Source: Nocardioides turkmenicus (GTDB lineage: Bacteria > Actinomycetota > Actinomycetes > Propionibacteriales > Nocardioidaceae). Taken from it: a stretch of 64,000 bases of DNA. Shown here in pieces: positions 24,494-34,155 of this stretch. The first letter of the stretch is position 1. Each line of letters starts with the position of its first letter. Made by a program: the position numbers and the translations under genes. The notes beneath the pieces are model-generated. The model worked only from the letters and a program-made list of their open reading frames with translations. It searched no databases and was not told the origin of the DNA. The stretch is from the NCBI RefSeq assembly GCF_011045035.1, contig NZ_JAALAA010000009.1, forward strand, positions 1-64,000. The letters are read 5' to 3'.

Positions 24494-25228
24494 TCAGCCC
24501 CGCAGGAGCTTGTAGACGATCACCACCGCGGCGATGACCGCCACCCCCACGGCGATCTTCTTGCCGTAGTTCTTGATCAGCACCGGTACGACGGTGGCGC
24601 CCAGGTCGAGGGCCTCGGGCTCCTTCGGCGCCGCGTGCTTCGGCGCACCGCTGGTCGAGCCGCCGGAGCCGCTGGGCGGAGGCCCCGCCGAACCGGTCTC
24701 AGTGAGACCAACACGGTCCCCTCCGGCGCTCGACGGGACTGTGTTGGTCTCGACACCGCTCGCTTCGCTCGCGGGCTCGACCGACGGTGGGGCGGACTTC
24801 GACTCCAGGCACGCGACGAACTGACCGAGCAGCTTGTCGGAGACGTCCTGCATGACCCCGCGTCCGAACTGGGCGGGCTTTCCGGTGACCGCGAGGTCGG
24901 TGACGATCTCGACCCGGGTGCCAGTGCCCTCCGGAGCCATCGTCAGGGTCGCGTTGGCGCCGGCGGTGCCGTTGCCACGCTTGTCGCGCCCCTTCGCCTC
25001 GACGACGAGCCGGCGGGCGGACTCGTCCTTCTCGACGAACGTGCCGGAGCCGGCGTAGACCATGGCGATCGGACCGAGCTTCACCTTCACCGTGCCGGTG
25101 AAGGTGTCGCCCTCGGCCGAGGTGACCTGGGCTCCCGGGAAGCATTCGGCGAGCGAGCCGATGTCCAGGAAGCTGTCCCAGGTCTCCTCGACCGAGGTCG
25201 GGACCGTGAACTGGTGCGTCAGATCCAC
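24494..25228 (-). CDS. coxG: CoxG-like SRPBCC protein with C-terminal membrane anchor
   Basis: The 244-residue protein has an SRPBCC/CoxG domain (about 1-145, FTVPTSVEETWDSFLDIGSLAECFPGA), a low-complexity linker and a C-terminal helix (about 222-241, IAVGVAVIAAVVIVYKLL). CoxG proteins recruit the molybdenum hydroxylase to the membrane and are reported to handle quinone, so it probably links the CoxLMS enzyme to the respiratory chain. It starts 3 nt after coxM. Residues about 150-176 are encoded by a copy of a palindromic repeat also found at 39739-39869, an unusual source of coding sequence. Confidence 0.86.
   Translation of the reverse strand: MDLTHQFTVPTSVEETWDSFLDIGSLAECFPGAQVTSAEGDTFTGTVKVKLGPIAMVYAGSGTFVEKDESARRLVVEAKGRDKRGNGTAGANATLTMAPEGTGTRVEIVTDLAVTGKPAQFGRGVMQDVSDKLLGQFVACLESKSAPPSVEPASEASGVETNTVPSSAGGDRVGLTETGSAGPPPSGSGGSTSGAPKHAAPKEPEALDLGATVVPVLIKNYGKKIAVGVAVIAAVVIVYKLLRG
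24704..24782. repeat. Palindromic repeat copy 1, inside coxG
   Basis: Arms GAGACCAACACGGTCCC (24704-24720) and GGGACTGTGTTGGTCTC (24735-24751) pair with one mismatch. They are followed by GACACCGCTCGCTTCGCTCG and the outer end GGCTCGACC. The left outer arm is missing compared with the copy at 39739. The copy keeps the coxG frame open. Confidence 0.75.
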
Positions 25229-25231
25229 GCG

Positions 25232-26086
25232 TCAGCCCCCGAGCGCCTTCGTGATGGCCCGCCGGGTGAGCACCGTGACCAGGTGACGCCGGTAGTCGGC
25301 GTCGCCGTTGAGGTCGGAGGGCGGCTCGGCGCCGTCGGCGGCCAGGGCCGCGGCGTTGCGTACGACCTCCTCGGTGGCCTGCTGGCCGACCAGCGCCTGC
25401 TCGACGCCGGCCGCGCGCAACGGGGTGGCGCCCATGTTGGTGAGACCGATCGCCGCGCCCTCGATCACGCCGCCGGAGACCTTGAGGGTCGCGCCGACCG
25501 CGCAGATCGGCCACTGGTGGGCGACCCGGACGAACTTCTCGTAGTGGGCCGTCCATCCGGTGTGCTTCGGGATGCGTACGCCGACGAGCAGCTCGTCCTC
25601 GGAGACGGCCGTCTCGAAGAGCCCCTGGAAGAACTCCGAGCCCGGGACGACCCGCTCCCCGCCCGGCCCGGCGATGACGAACTCGGCGTCCAGGGCCAGG
25701 GCCGGGGCTCCGAGATCGCCCGCCGGGTCGGCGTGAGCGAGCGCGCCACCGAAGGTGCCGCGGTGGCGTACCTGCTCGTCGGCGACCGTCGCCGTGGCAC
25801 GAGCGACCAGGGCCGCGTGCTCGGCGACCAGAGGATCGGTCGCGACGTCGCAGTGGCGGGTCATGGCGCCGATGAGGATCGAGTCACCCTCGTCGCGTAC
25901 GCCCTTGAGGGAGTCGATGCGGCCGAGGTCGATGACCCACTCGGGAGCGTTGAGACGCATCCTCAGCACCGGCAGCAGGCTCTGCCCGCCGGCGATGATC
26001 TTGGCCTCGTCGCCGTACTGCGCGAGGGCGGCCAGGGCCTCCTCGACCGTGGTCGGGGCGACGTAGTCGAACGATGCGGGAATCAC
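25232..26086 (-). CDS. coxM: Molybdenum hydroxylase FAD subunit (CoxM-like)
   Basis: The 284-residue flavoprotein has the FAD_binding_5 signature AKIIAGGQSLLPVLRMRL, the second motif RHRGTFGGALAHADPAGDL and a CO_deh_flav_C end. It passes electrons from the [2Fe-2S] subunit to the acceptor. GTG 26086 overlaps the coxL stop by 4 nt and has AAGGAG 7 nt upstream. The subunit order S-L-M-G on the minus strand is that of form II cox clusters. Confidence 0.9.
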   Translation of the reverse strand: MIPASFDYVAPTTVEEALAALAQYGDEAKIIAGGQSLLPVLRMRLNAPEWVIDLGRIDSLKGVRDEGDSILIGAMTRHCDVATDPLVAEHAALVARATATVADEQVRHRGTFGGALAHADPAGDLGAPALALDAEFVIAGPGGERVVPGSEFFQGLFETAVSEDELLVGVRIPKHTGWTAHYEKFVRVAHQWPICAVGATLKVSGGVIEGAAIGLTNMGATPLRAAGVEQALVGQQATEEVVRNAAALAADGAEPPSDLNGDADYRRHLVTVLTRRAITKALGG

Positions 26087-28560
26087 TGGACGTCTCCTTC
26101 CGTGCGGTCGACGTTCCCGGACATGCCCGTCGACGGATCGAAGTGTGCTGCGGCCGCGCCGGTGGTCTCGCCACCGGCCGAGCTCTCGTTGATCGCCCGC
26201 CACACGCGTTCCGGCGTACAGGGCATGGTCACGTCGTTGACCCCCAGCGGGCGCAGCGCGTCGACGACCGCGTTGACCACCGCCGGGGTGGAGGCGATCG
26301 TGCCGGCCTCGCCGACGCCCTTGGTGCCGAGCGTGTTGGTGGTCGAGGGCGAGGTGGTGTGGTCGATCTCGAAGCTGATCGTGTCGGCGGCGGTCGGGAG
26401 CAGGTAGTCGACGAAGGAGCCGGCGACCAGCGTGCCGGCGTCGTCGTAGACGGCGTCCTCCCACAGCGCCTGGGCGATGCCCTGGACCAGGCCACCGTGC
26501 ACCTGACCCGCGACGATGAGCGGGTTGATGATGTTGCCGATGTCGTCGCAGCAGACGTACTTCCGCATCTTCACCTGCCCGGTCTCGGTGTCGACCTCCA
26601 TCGCGCACAGGTGGGTGCCGTGCGGGAAGCTGAACGCCTCGGGGTCGAAGGTGGCCTCGGAGTCGAGGTTGGCCTCGACCCCGTCGGGCAGGTTGTGGGC
26701 CGCGAAGACCGCCGTGGCGAGCTCGCCGATGGCCAGCCCCTGGTCGGTGCCCCTGACCGTCCACCTGCCGCCGGTGAACTCCAGGTCCTCGACGCTCGCC
26801 TCGAGCAGGTGGGCCGCGATCGGCTTGGCCTTCTCGAGCACCTTGTCGGCGGCCCTGACCAGCGCCTCACCGCCCACGACCAGGCTTCTGGAGCCGTAGG
26901 TGTCGTAGCCCTTGGCCGCGATCTGGGTGTCGCCGTGGAGCACCTCGACGTCCTCGAACGGTACGCCGAGACGGTCCGCCACGATCTGGCTGAACGCGGT
27001 CTCGTGCCCCTGCCCGTGCGCGCTGGCGCCGGTGATGACCTCGACCTTGCCGGTCGGCGTCATCCGCACCTGCGCGTGCTCCCAACCACCGGCGCCGTAG
27101 TCGAGGCTGCCGAGCACTCGCGACGGGGCCAGGCCGCACATCTCGGTGAAGGTCGAGACCCCGATGCCGAGCTGGACCGGGTCGTTGCTGGCCCGGCGCT
27201 GCTGCTGCTCGGCACGGAGCTCGTCGTAGCCGAAGAGCTCCTTCGCCTTGGCCGTCGCCGCCTCGTAGTTGCCGCTGTCGTAGGTGAGCCCCGCGACGGT
27301 CGTGAACGGGAACTCCTCGTGCTTGATCCAGTTCTTCTCCCGGATCTCGAGCGGGTCGACCCCGACCTCGGCGGCCAGCTCGTCCATCAGCCGCTCGACG
27401 GCGTACGTCGCCTCCGGCCGCCCCGCGCCGCGGTAGGCGTCGGTCCAGGTGGTGTTGGTGAACACCGTCTGGCAGTTGAACTGGTAGGCCGGGAACTTGT
27501 AGATCGCGTTGAACATGAAGGCGCCGAGCACCGGGACCCCGCCGCCGACGATGGCGACGTAGGCGCCCAGGTTGGCGTCGAGCTCGACCTTGAGGCCGGT
27601 GACCTGCCCGTCCTTCGTGGCCGAGAGGGTCAGCTTCTGGATCTGGTCGCGGCCGTGGTGGGCGGAGAGCAGCGACTCGGAGCGGGTCTCGGTGTACTTC
27701 ACCGGCTTACCGAGCCGGCGAGCCATCGCGAAGACGATCATCTCCTCGGGCGTCTGCTGGAGCTTGCCGCCGAAGCCGCCGCCGACGTCGGGAGCGATCA
27801 CCCGGATCTTCGACTCGGGCACCCCGGTGGTCGCGGCGAACGCGAACCGCAGGATGTGCGGGATCTGGGTGGCGCTCCACACCGTGATCTGCTCACCGGT
27901 CGGGTCGCACACGACGCTGCGCGGCTCCATGAACGCCGGGATCAGGCGCTGCTGGCGGTAGGTCCGCTCGATCACGATCCCGTCGTTGCGGGCGGTCGCG
28001 ATGGCCTCGTCGACGTTACCGCCGGTGCCGGCCTGCGCGCTGTCGAAGACCCACAGCGCGGACTTGTTGGTGCCGAGGTCGGGATGGGCGAGCACCTCGT
28101 CCTTGACCGCCTCCTCGAGGGAGACGACGGCGGGAAGCTCCTCGTAGTCGACCTCGACCATCTCGGCCGCATCGCGGGCGGCAGCCGCGGACCGGGCAGC
28201 GACGACGGCGACGATCTCACCGGCGAAGGTGACCCGGTCGGTCGCGATCGGCGGATGGGCCGGCGCCTTCTGGTTGGGCGTGATCGGCCAGGCGTTGATG
28301 CAGACCCCGAGCGTCTCGTCGAAGTCCTTGGCGGCCAGCACGGTCACCACGCCCTCGGCATCCGCCGCGGCGCTGGTGTCGATGTTGGTGATCCGCGCGT
28401 GGGCGAACGGGCTGCGCACCATCGCCAGGTGCAGCATCCCGGGCAGGTTGATGTTGTCGGTCCAGCGGGTCCGGCCCGTGATCAGGCGGGCGTCCTCCTT
28501 GCGGCGCCGGTCGCGGCCGATCTCGTTGGTCTGCTCCGGACGAGCCTCGACGGCGGTCAC
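26083..28560 (-). CDS. coxL: Molybdopterin hydroxylase large subunit (CoxL form II type)
   Basis: The 825-residue xanthine dehydrogenase-family subunit binds the Mo-molybdopterin cytosine dinucleotide. It shows the Mo site loops GGGFGGK and [11 protein letters not shown] and the catalytic Glu in KGVGEAGT. The AYRGAGR loop marks form II; true CO dehydrogenases (form I) carry AYxCSFR, so CO oxidation should not be assumed. The substrate may be an aldehyde, purine or other small molecule. GTG 28560 overlaps the coxS stop (GTGA). Confidence 0.91.
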   Translation of the reverse strand: MTAVEARPEQTNEIGRDRRRKEDARLITGRTRWTDNINLPGMLHLAMVRSPFAHARITNIDTSAAADAEGVVTVLAAKDFDETLGVCINAWPITPNQKAPAHPPIATDRVTFAGEIVAVVAARSAAAARDAAEMVEVDYEELPAVVSLEEAVKDEVLAHPDLGTNKSALWVFDSAQAGTGGNVDEAIATARNDGIVIERTYRQQRLIPAFMEPRSVVCDPTGEQITVWSATQIPHILRFAFAATTGVPESKIRVIAPDVGGGFGGKLQQTPEEMIVFAMARRLGKPVKYTETRSESLLSAHHGRDQIQKLTLSATKDGQVTGLKVELDANLGAYVAIVGGGVPVLGAFMFNAIYKFPAYQFNCQTVFTNTTWTDAYRGAGRPEATYAVERLMDELAAEVGVDPLEIREKNWIKHEEFPFTTVAGLTYDSGNYEAATAKAKELFGYDELRAEQQQRRASNDPVQLGIGVSTFTEMCGLAPSRVLGSLDYGAGGWEHAQVRMTPTGKVEVITGASAHGQGHETAFSQIVADRLGVPFEDVEVLHGDTQIAAKGYDTYGSRSLVVGGEALVRAADKVLEKAKPIAAHLLEASVEDLEFTGGRWTVRGTDQGLAIGELATAVFAAHNLPDGVEANLDSEATFDPEAFSFPHGTHLCAMEVDTETGQVKMRKYVCCDDIGNIINPLIVAGQVHGGLVQGIAQALWEDAVYDDAGTLVAGSFVDYLLPTAADTISFEIDHTTSPSTTNTLGTKGVGEAGTIASTPAVVNAVVDALRPLGVNDVTMPCTPERVWRAINESSAGGETTGAAAAHFDPSTGMSGNVDRTEGDVQ

Positions 28561-29072
28561 AGCGCGTCCACCTCCTCGGTCGCGCCGCGCGGGTTGGCGG
28601 CGGTGGCCAGGTGGCCGCTGGCGTACTGCACCGCGCGGACGATGTTGTGGTAGCCCGTGCAGCGGCACAGGTTGCCCTCGATGCCCTCGCGGATCTCGTC
28701 CTCGCTGGGCTGCGGGTTGCGCTTGAGCAGGTCGACGGACTGCATGATCATGCCGGGCGTACAGAACCCGCACTGCAGGCCGTGACACTCACGGAACGCC
28801 TCCTGGACCGGGTGGAGGTCGCCCTCGACCGTGTCGGCGAGGCCCTCGATCGTGGTCACCTCGCACCCGTCGGCCTGCACCGCGAGCACGTTGCACGACT
28901 TCACCGAGTCGCCGTCGAGATGGACCGTGCAGGCGCCGCAGTTGCTGGTGTCGCAACCGATCACCGTGCCGGTCTTGCCGAGTCCTTCGCGGAGATACTG
29001 CACGAGCAGTGTCCGCGGTTCGACGTCGTCGGTGACCTTCATACCGTCGACGCGCATGCTGATCCGGGCCAT
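28557..29072 (-). CDS. coxS: Molybdenum hydroxylase [2Fe-2S] subunit (CoxS-like)
   Basis: The 171-residue iron-sulfur subunit holds both clusters: the plant-ferredoxin type ([16 protein letters not shown], then SCN) and the C-terminal four-Cys type (CGFCTPG and CRCTGYHNI). It transfers electrons from Mo to FAD. It is the first structural gene; AGGGAG stands before ATG 29072 and a TACTGT -10 lies at 29111-29116 on the minus strand. It is separated by 75 nt from the GAF regulator gene. Confidence 0.92.
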   Translation of the reverse strand: MARISMRVDGMKVTDDVEPRTLLVQYLREGLGKTGTVIGCDTSNCGACTVHLDGDSVKSCNVLAVQADGCEVTTIEGLADTVEGDLHPVQEAFRECHGLQCGFCTPGMIMQSVDLLKRNPQPSEDEIREGIEGNLCRCTGYHNIVRAVQYASGHLATAANPRGATEEVDAL

Positions 29073-29147
29073 GTTGTCTCCCTGCCAGACGTCACTGTGT
29101 GGGCCAGATCACAGTAGGACGCGCAGGGTTGGGCCCCGGTTGGCTGA

Positions 29148-30371
29148 CTACCTGCTGGCCGCCAAACGAGCCCTGAGCAGGGGCAACGCCGGGTGGGCGC
29201 TGCCGCCGAGGCGGCGCAGGCAGACGTCGACGACCTCGGTGTCGTACGGAGCGAGCTCGCTGTAGCGCAGCACCGCATCGGGCTGTGGGTCGGCGATCAG
29301 CGCCTCGCGCAGCGCGACCGCGACGTACTCGGCCATCTCGGCCAGCGCCGGGCTGTTGGTGCCGGGCAGGAGATCGCCGCCGTACGCCTCGACCGCGGCC
29401 GCCACCCGGCCGTGCCGGATCAGGGCGAGGACCTGGTCGACGTCGGTCGCGACCGGCATCAGCAGACGGTAGGGGCGGGAGGCGACCTGGCCGCCGAGCG
29501 CGTGGCGCAGGTGGGAGACCTCGGCCTTGAGCGTGGAGAAGGTGACCGCCTGGTCGCCGTAGACCATCGCGTGCAGCCGCTCCAGCGAGAGGCCCTCGGG
29601 GTGGAGGGCGAGCAGGGCGAGGATCTCGGTCTGGCGGCGGTTGAGCAGCAGCCGCTGTCCGTCGAGCCAGGTCTCCGCGGTGCCGAGGAGGGTCAGCACG
29701 AGACCGGGCTCGGCGATCGCCTCGTCCTGCCGCGGGGTCGGGATCTTCGGCAGCGCCCCCTCGATGAGGCGCGCCATCACCCGGGCCGTCGCCATCCCGA
29801 TCGGGTGGGTGCGGTCCCAGGTCGTGGAGAGGTCGAGGACACCGAGGTGCTTGCCGGTGACCGGGTCGTGGAGCGGCGCCGCCCAGCAGACCCAGTTGTG
29901 CACGACCTCGGCGTAGTGCTCCGGGCCGAAGACCATCGAGGGCGCGTTGGTCCGGTTGGCGAGGTCGAGCGCGTTGGTGCCGGCGCTCTCGTCGTCCCAG
30001 CGCCCGCCCGGCACGAAGTTGACCGACTCCGCCTTGTGGCGCATCACCCGTCCGCCGTACGTCCACAGCACCCGGGTGTCCGGGTCGGTCACCGCGATGA
30101 CGAGATCGCCGTCGTCGGCGGTGCAGCGCAGCTCCTCCTCGACCCGTTCGACGGCCACCTGGAGCGGGGACCCGCGCCACATCTCCCGGGTCTCGTCCTC
30201 GTCGGCCAGCGGCGCCTCGCGCACGTCCGGCTTCACGGCCGTCGCCGAGCGCGTCCAGCTCGACAGGATCTCGGGCCGGACGAAGTCCTCGGCGGCATCG
30301 CCGCTCTCCACGAAGGCGGTCCACGCCCGCGCCGCGCTGATGCGGCGCTCCTGCAGATCGCTACGAACCAT
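29148..30371 (-). CDS. GAF-domain transcriptional regulator of the cox locus
   Basis: The 407-residue protein has an N-terminal GAF-type sensor (FVRPEILSSWTRSA, then VNFVPGGRWDDESAGTNAL and DPVTGKHLGVLDLSTTW), like the AcoR sensor. The C-terminal winged helix is of the Trans_reg_C/BTAD type (LLNRRQTEILALLALHPEGL, then FSTLKAEVSHLRHALGG). It lacks a sigma-54 AAA domain. ATG 30371 has a GGGGGAG site. Its position between XdhC/CoxF and coxS suggests it senses the substrate or redox state and activates the coxSLMG genes; this is inference. Confidence 0.78.
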   Translation of the reverse strand: MVRSDLQERRISAARAWTAFVESGDAAEDFVRPEILSSWTRSATAVKPDVREAPLADEDETREMWRGSPLQVAVERVEEELRCTADDGDLVIAVTDPDTRVLWTYGGRVMRHKAESVNFVPGGRWDDESAGTNALDLANRTNAPSMVFGPEHYAEVVHNWVCWAAPLHDPVTGKHLGVLDLSTTWDRTHPIGMATARVMARLIEGALPKIPTPRQDEAIAEPGLVLTLLGTAETWLDGQRLLLNRRQTEILALLALHPEGLSLERLHAMVYGDQAVTFSTLKAEVSHLRHALGGQVASRPYRLLMPVATDVDQVLALIRHGRVAAAVEAYGGDLLPGTNSPALAEMAEYVAVALREALIADPQPDAVLRYSELAPYDTEVVDVCLRRLGGSAHPALPLLRARLAASR

Positions 30372-30446
30372 CACTCCCCCTTTGGAGCTCGGCCCTGAGG
30401 CTCGGTCCTGCCAAGGTAGCACCCTGTGACCTGCCTCACGATCCCC

Positions 30447-31577
30447 TCAGCGGTACTCGACGTCCTGGTGGATCCGGCCCTCGGTGGTGGCCAGGCGCTC
30501 GCCGGAGCCGCCCCAGCGGCCGGCGATGATCTCGGCGGCGATTGAGATGGCGGTCTCCTCCGGCGTACGGGCGCCGAGGTCGAGGCCGATCGGGCTGCTC
30601 AGGCGGGCGATCTCGGCGTCGGTGAGACCTGCTTCGCGGAGCCGGGCGAGGCGGTCGTCGTGGGTGCGGCGTGAGCCCATCGCGCCGACGTAGGCGATGT
30701 CGGGGAGGCGGAGGGCGACCTCGAGGAGAGGTACGTCGAACTTCGGGTCGTGGGTGAGGACGGCGATCACGGTGCGCCGGTCGATGCGGCCGGCCTCGAC
30801 CTCGGCGCCGAGGTAGCGGTGGGGCCAGTCGACGACGACCTCGTCGGCCTCGGGGAAGCGGGAGTTGGTGGCGAAGACCGGACGGGCGTCGCAGACGGTC
30901 ACGTGGTAGCCGAGGAAGGCGCCGACCCGGGCCACCGCGGCGGCGAAGTCGATCGCGCCGAAGACGAGCATCCGAGGCTTGGGCGCGAACGACCAGACGA
31001 AGACCCGCATCCCCTCGCCGCGGCGCTCGCCGTCGATGCCGTAGGAGAGGGTCTGGTTGGTGCCGTGAGCGAGCAGACCGAGGGCGTCGTCGTGGACGGC
31101 GTCGTCCATCCTTGCGCTCCCGAGAGAGCCCTTGACCCCTTCCGGGCGGATGAGGACGCGGCGCCCGAGGATCTCGGGGTCGGGGTGCTCGATGACGGTC
31201 GCGAGGGCGACCGGGTTGCCGCTGCGTACGTCCTCGGCGAGCTCGCCGAGCTCCGGGAAGGTCTCCTTCGACATCTTCTCGACGAAGACGTCGAGGATGC
31301 CGCCGCAGGTCAGGCCGACCGCGAACGCGTCGTCGTCGGAGACGCCGTAGCGGTGGAGCTCGGGCACGCCGGACTCGGCCACCTCACGAGCGACCTCGTA
31401 GACCGCGCCCTCGACGCAACCGCCGGAGACCGAGCCGACCGCGGTCTCGTCGGGGCCGACCAGCATCGAGGCCCCCGGCGGCCTGGGCGCCGACTGGAAC
31501 GTCGCCACCACCGTGGCCACCGCCACCGTCTCGCCGGACTCCCACCACGTCATCAGATCGTCGAGTACGTCACGCAC
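30447..31577 (-). CDS. XdhC/CoxF family molybdenum-cofactor maturation protein
   Basis: The 376-residue protein has the N-terminal XdhC_CoxI domain (ATFQSAPRPPGASMLVGPDE, SGGCVEGAVYE, GLTCGG) and a C-terminal Rossmann-like XdhC_C domain (MLVFGAIDFAAAVARVG, VVDWPHRYL, VGAMGSRRTHDDRLARL). XdhC proteins bind the Mo cofactor, promote sulfuration and deliver it to the large subunit. GTG 31577 overlaps the upstream coxE end by 8 nt, so it is coupled to coxD-coxE. Confidence 0.89.
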   Translation of the reverse strand: MRDVLDDLMTWWESGETVAVATVVATFQSAPRPPGASMLVGPDETAVGSVSGGCVEGAVYEVAREVAESGVPELHRYGVSDDDAFAVGLTCGGILDVFVEKMSKETFPELGELAEDVRSGNPVALATVIEHPDPEILGRRVLIRPEGVKGSLGSARMDDAVHDDALGLLAHGTNQTLSYGIDGERRGEGMRVFVWSFAPKPRMLVFGAIDFAAAVARVGAFLGYHVTVCDARPVFATNSRFPEADEVVVDWPHRYLGAEVEAGRIDRRTVIAVLTHDPKFDVPLLEVALRLPDIAYVGAMGSRRTHDDRLARLREAGLTDAEIARLSSPIGLDLGARTPEETAISIAAEIIAGRWGGSGERLATTEGRIHQDVEYR

Positions 31578-32676
31578 GCGCGATCACCTCCACCAGATCC
31601 TCGTACGTCGCCAGCGAATGCCCGGCGACGAAGTCGTCCACGTGCGGAAGCACCGCGACGATGCCTCGCTGCAGCGGCTCATATCCAACCTTGCCACGGT
31701 GTGGGTTGACCCACACCGTGCGATGGGCGAGGCGGTGCAGCCTCGCCGTCTGCTCTTGGAGGAGCGCGGTGTCGCCGCGCTCCCAGCCGTCGCTCGCGAT
31801 GACCATCACCGCTCCTCGGGCCAGTCCTTGGTGGCGCCGCAGGAATGCCTGCAGGTTGTCGCCGAGCCGAGTGCCGCCCGACCAGTCGGGCACCGTCTCA
31901 CCCGCCGCGACCAGCGCACGGTCGGGGTCGCGGTGGCGCAGCGCGCGGGTGACGTTGGTGAGCCTGGTGCCCATCGTGAAGACCGCGTTGGCCGGCCCCG
32001 CCGAGCTCACCCGATGGGCGACCCGCAGCAGCACGTCGGCGTAGGCGCTCATCGACCCGGACACGTCGATCAGCCAGACGACGCGTCGCGGCCGCTCGCC
32101 GCGTCGGCGGTAGTGGATCCCGGCCGGCTCGCCGAGGTGTCGCAGGCTGGCCCGCAGGGTGCGGTGCGCGTCGACGCGTCCGCGCCGCCAGTGGTCCTGT
32201 CGCGGTGTCCTTCGTCGCGGGGCCCTCGGGCTGAGGCGCGCGATCAGCGTCGCCAGGCGCTCCTGCTCGGCCGGGTCGAGGTCGGCGACGTCGCGGTGGC
32301 GCAGGGTCTCGATCTCGCTCGCGCGCGCCCGGATCACATCGCCGTCCCCCTCCCCCGTGTCGTCGCCGTCCTGCGGCTCGGTCTCGGGAAGGGTCGAGGT
32401 GACCGAGACCGTACGCGGCGGCCCCTGCGGCCCCGGCAGCGCCGCCGTCGACCCGAACCACGCCTCGAAGACCTGGTCGTAGCGGCGCAGGTCGTCAGGA
32501 CCGGCGCACAGCGTCGCCCGGCCGGCCGTGTAGGTCGCGACCGGCTCGTCGGCGCCGACGATCGCGGTCGCCTGCAGGAAGCCTTGGGCGCGGTCCTGGG
32601 TCACCTGCACCCCGGCCGCGCGGAGGGCTCGGGTGAAGCCGAGCAGGATCTCGGGCCCGTCGTGTCCTACGGTCAC
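31570..32676 (-). CDS. coxE: CoxE-like VWA protein
   Basis: The 368-residue soluble VWA_CoxE protein has an Arg-rich middle (RAPRRRTPRQDHWRRGR) and a C-terminal VWA domain with an intact MIDAS LIDVSGSMS, then VMVIASDGWERGD. CoxE works with the AAA ATPase CoxD to insert the [CuSMoO2]-type or sulfurated Mo centre. GTG 32676 overlaps the coxD stop by 4 nt (GTGA). Confidence 0.88.
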   Translation of the reverse strand: MTVGHDGPEILLGFTRALRAAGVQVTQDRAQGFLQATAIVGADEPVATYTAGRATLCAGPDDLRRYDQVFEAWFGSTAALPGPQGPPRTVSVTSTLPETEPQDGDDTGEGDGDVIRARASEIETLRHRDVADLDPAEQERLATLIARLSPRAPRRRTPRQDHWRRGRVDAHRTLRASLRHLGEPAGIHYRRRGERPRRVVWLIDVSGSMSAYADVLLRVAHRVSSAGPANAVFTMGTRLTNVTRALRHRDPDRALVAAGETVPDWSGGTRLGDNLQAFLRRHQGLARGAVMVIASDGWERGDTALLQEQTARLHRLAHRTVWVNPHRGKVGYEPLQRGIVAVLPHVDDFVAGHSLATYEDLVEVIARA

Positions 32677-33551
32677 GTCAGCAGCCGATCCAGCGCCGCG
32701 CGGACGCGGTCGGCGTCCTCGCGGTGCTTGACGAGCGCGCCGAGCGTGGCGGCTGCGCTCTCCAGGTTCATCTCGGTCGTGCCGAGGTGGTGCAGGGCGC
32801 GGGCCCAGTCGAGGGTCTCCGCGACGCCGGGCGGCTTGAGCAGGGCGTTCGCGCCCTCGGCACCGCGCAGCTGCTGGACCACACTGACCACCTGGCGGGC
32901 GAGCTCCTCGGCGACCTCGGGGGCTCGGCTGCGTACGATCTCGATCTCGCGGTCCAGCCCCGGGTGGTCGATCCAGTGGTAGAGGCAGCGGCGCTTGAGG
33001 GCGTCGTGGAGCTCGCGGGTGCGGTTGGAGGTGAGCACGACGACCGGAGGGACCGTGGCGGCGACCGTCCCGAACTCCGGGATCGTGACCCGATAGGTGG
33101 ACAGCACCTCGAGCAGGAACGCCTCGAACTCGTCGTCGGCCCGGTCGACCTCGTCGACGAGCAGCACCGACGGCGCCTGCCGCAGCGCGGCCAGCACCGG
33201 CCGGGCGAGCAGGAACCGCTCGTCGTAGAGGGACTTCTCGGCCTCCTCCACCTCGCCCGCACCACCAGCCGCCTCGAGGGCGCGCAGGTGCAGGATCTGG
33301 CGGGCGAAGTCCCAGTCGTAGAGCGCCTGGGTGGCGTCGATCCCCTCGTAGCACTGCAGCCGTACGAGCGGCAGGTCGAGCGCCTCGGCGACGGCCTCCG
33401 CGAGCGCCGTCTTGCCGGTCCCGGGCTCGCCCTCGAGCAGCAGCGGCCGCTGCATCCGCAGCCCGAGGAACGTCACCGTCGCCAGCTCCGGGTCAGCCAG
33501 ATATCCCGTCCCCGCGAGGCGGTCGGCGATCTCCCGGGGCGTCAGGTCCAT
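32673..33551 (-). CDS. coxD: CoxD-like MoxR-type AAA+ ATPase
   Basis: The 292-residue AAA ATPase has Walker A EGEPGTGKT, Walker B LLVDEVDRADDEFEAFLLE, sensor TSNRTRELHDALKRRC and a C-terminal lid. It is the chaperone partner of CoxE in maturing the Mo site of CoxL. It is the first gene of the maturation set coxD-coxE-xdhC; a 73-nt gap separates it from the mobA-like gene upstream. Confidence 0.9.
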   Translation of the reverse strand: MDLTPREIADRLAGTGYLADPELATVTFLGLRMQRPLLLEGEPGTGKTALAEAVAEALDLPLVRLQCYEGIDATQALYDWDFARQILHLRALEAAGGAGEVEEAEKSLYDERFLLARPVLAALRQAPSVLLVDEVDRADDEFEAFLLEVLSTYRVTIPEFGTVAATVPPVVVLTSNRTRELHDALKRRCLYHWIDHPGLDREIEIVRSRAPEVAEELARQVVSVVQQLRGAEGANALLKPPGVAETLDWARALHHLGTTEMNLESAAATLGALVKHREDADRVRAALDRLLT

Positions 33552-33624
33552 GGTCTGAGCCTAGAACGCGAAGCGTTGGCTGAGGGTTGGACAACCTCTT
33601 ACGAGGGTAGGCGCGAGTCGCCGG

Positions 33625-34155
33625 TCAGCGACGGTCGACGTCGTCTCCGCCGGCCAGGTCGCCGCACTCCACCAGGCGTACGTCGTGGGCCTTGAGATAA
33701 CCCCGGGCGCCCTGGTCCCCGACGGCTGCCTCGATCACGCCTTCCCAGTGGTCGCGCCCGATCAGCACCGGATGCCCCGGAACCCCGTGGTACGCCGCCC
33801 GGGCCAGCCCGGTCTCCGCGGCCGTCGAGACCACTCGGGCGACCACATCCCCGCCGACATCCGGAAGGTCGACCAGATGGACCACCGCAGCCTCGACCTC
33901 CGGCCCGAGAGCCTCCAGGCCGACCCGTAGCGAGGCCCCCATGCCCTCGTCCCAGTCGTCGGCGACGACGACCCGCTGGTCGGCCGGGAGCAGCGTCCGA
34001 GCCTCCTCGGCGGAGGCGCCGAGCACGACGAGTACGTCGTCGCAGCCGCCCGCGCGCAGGACCTCGACCGACCGGACCAGCCAGTCGTCGACGAGCGCCT
34101 TCGGCCTGCCCATCCGGCGCCCGGCTCCGGCAGCCAGGAGGAGCCCGGAGATCAC
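33625..34155 (-). CDS. MobA/MocA-like molybdopterin nucleotidyltransferase
   Basis: The 176-residue NTP transferase starts with the signature LLAAGAGRRMGRPKAL and has the metal-binding LVDLPDVG and the GHPVLIGRDHWE motif of the MocA/MobA-like group. It should add CMP (or GMP) to molybdopterin; CMP fits the coxL family. GTG 34155 overlaps the stop of the upstream gene by 4 nt. Position in the cox locus supports the role. Confidence 0.87.
   Translation of the reverse strand: MISGLLLAAGAGRRMGRPKALVDDWLVRSVEVLRAGGCDDVLVVLGASAEEARTLLPADQRVVVADDWDEGMGASLRVGLEALGPEVEAAVVHLVDLPDVGGDVVARVVSTAAETGLARAAYHGVPGHPVLIGRDHWEGVIEAAVGDQGARGYLKAHDVRLVECGDLAGGDDVDRR

Noticed and set aside
26083..28560. Annotation of coxL as a true (form I) CO dehydrogenase
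   Set aside because: The active-site loop reads AYRGAGR; form I enzymes have AYxCSFR. The name coxL is kept only for the family.
23027..28653. Very long open frames (859-1126 codons) on the plus strand opposite the cox genes
   Set aside because: They are antisense frames of GC-rich genes. Their translations are Arg/Asp/Gly/Leu-rich with no domain, and the opposite strand has complete enzymes with motifs and ribosome sites.
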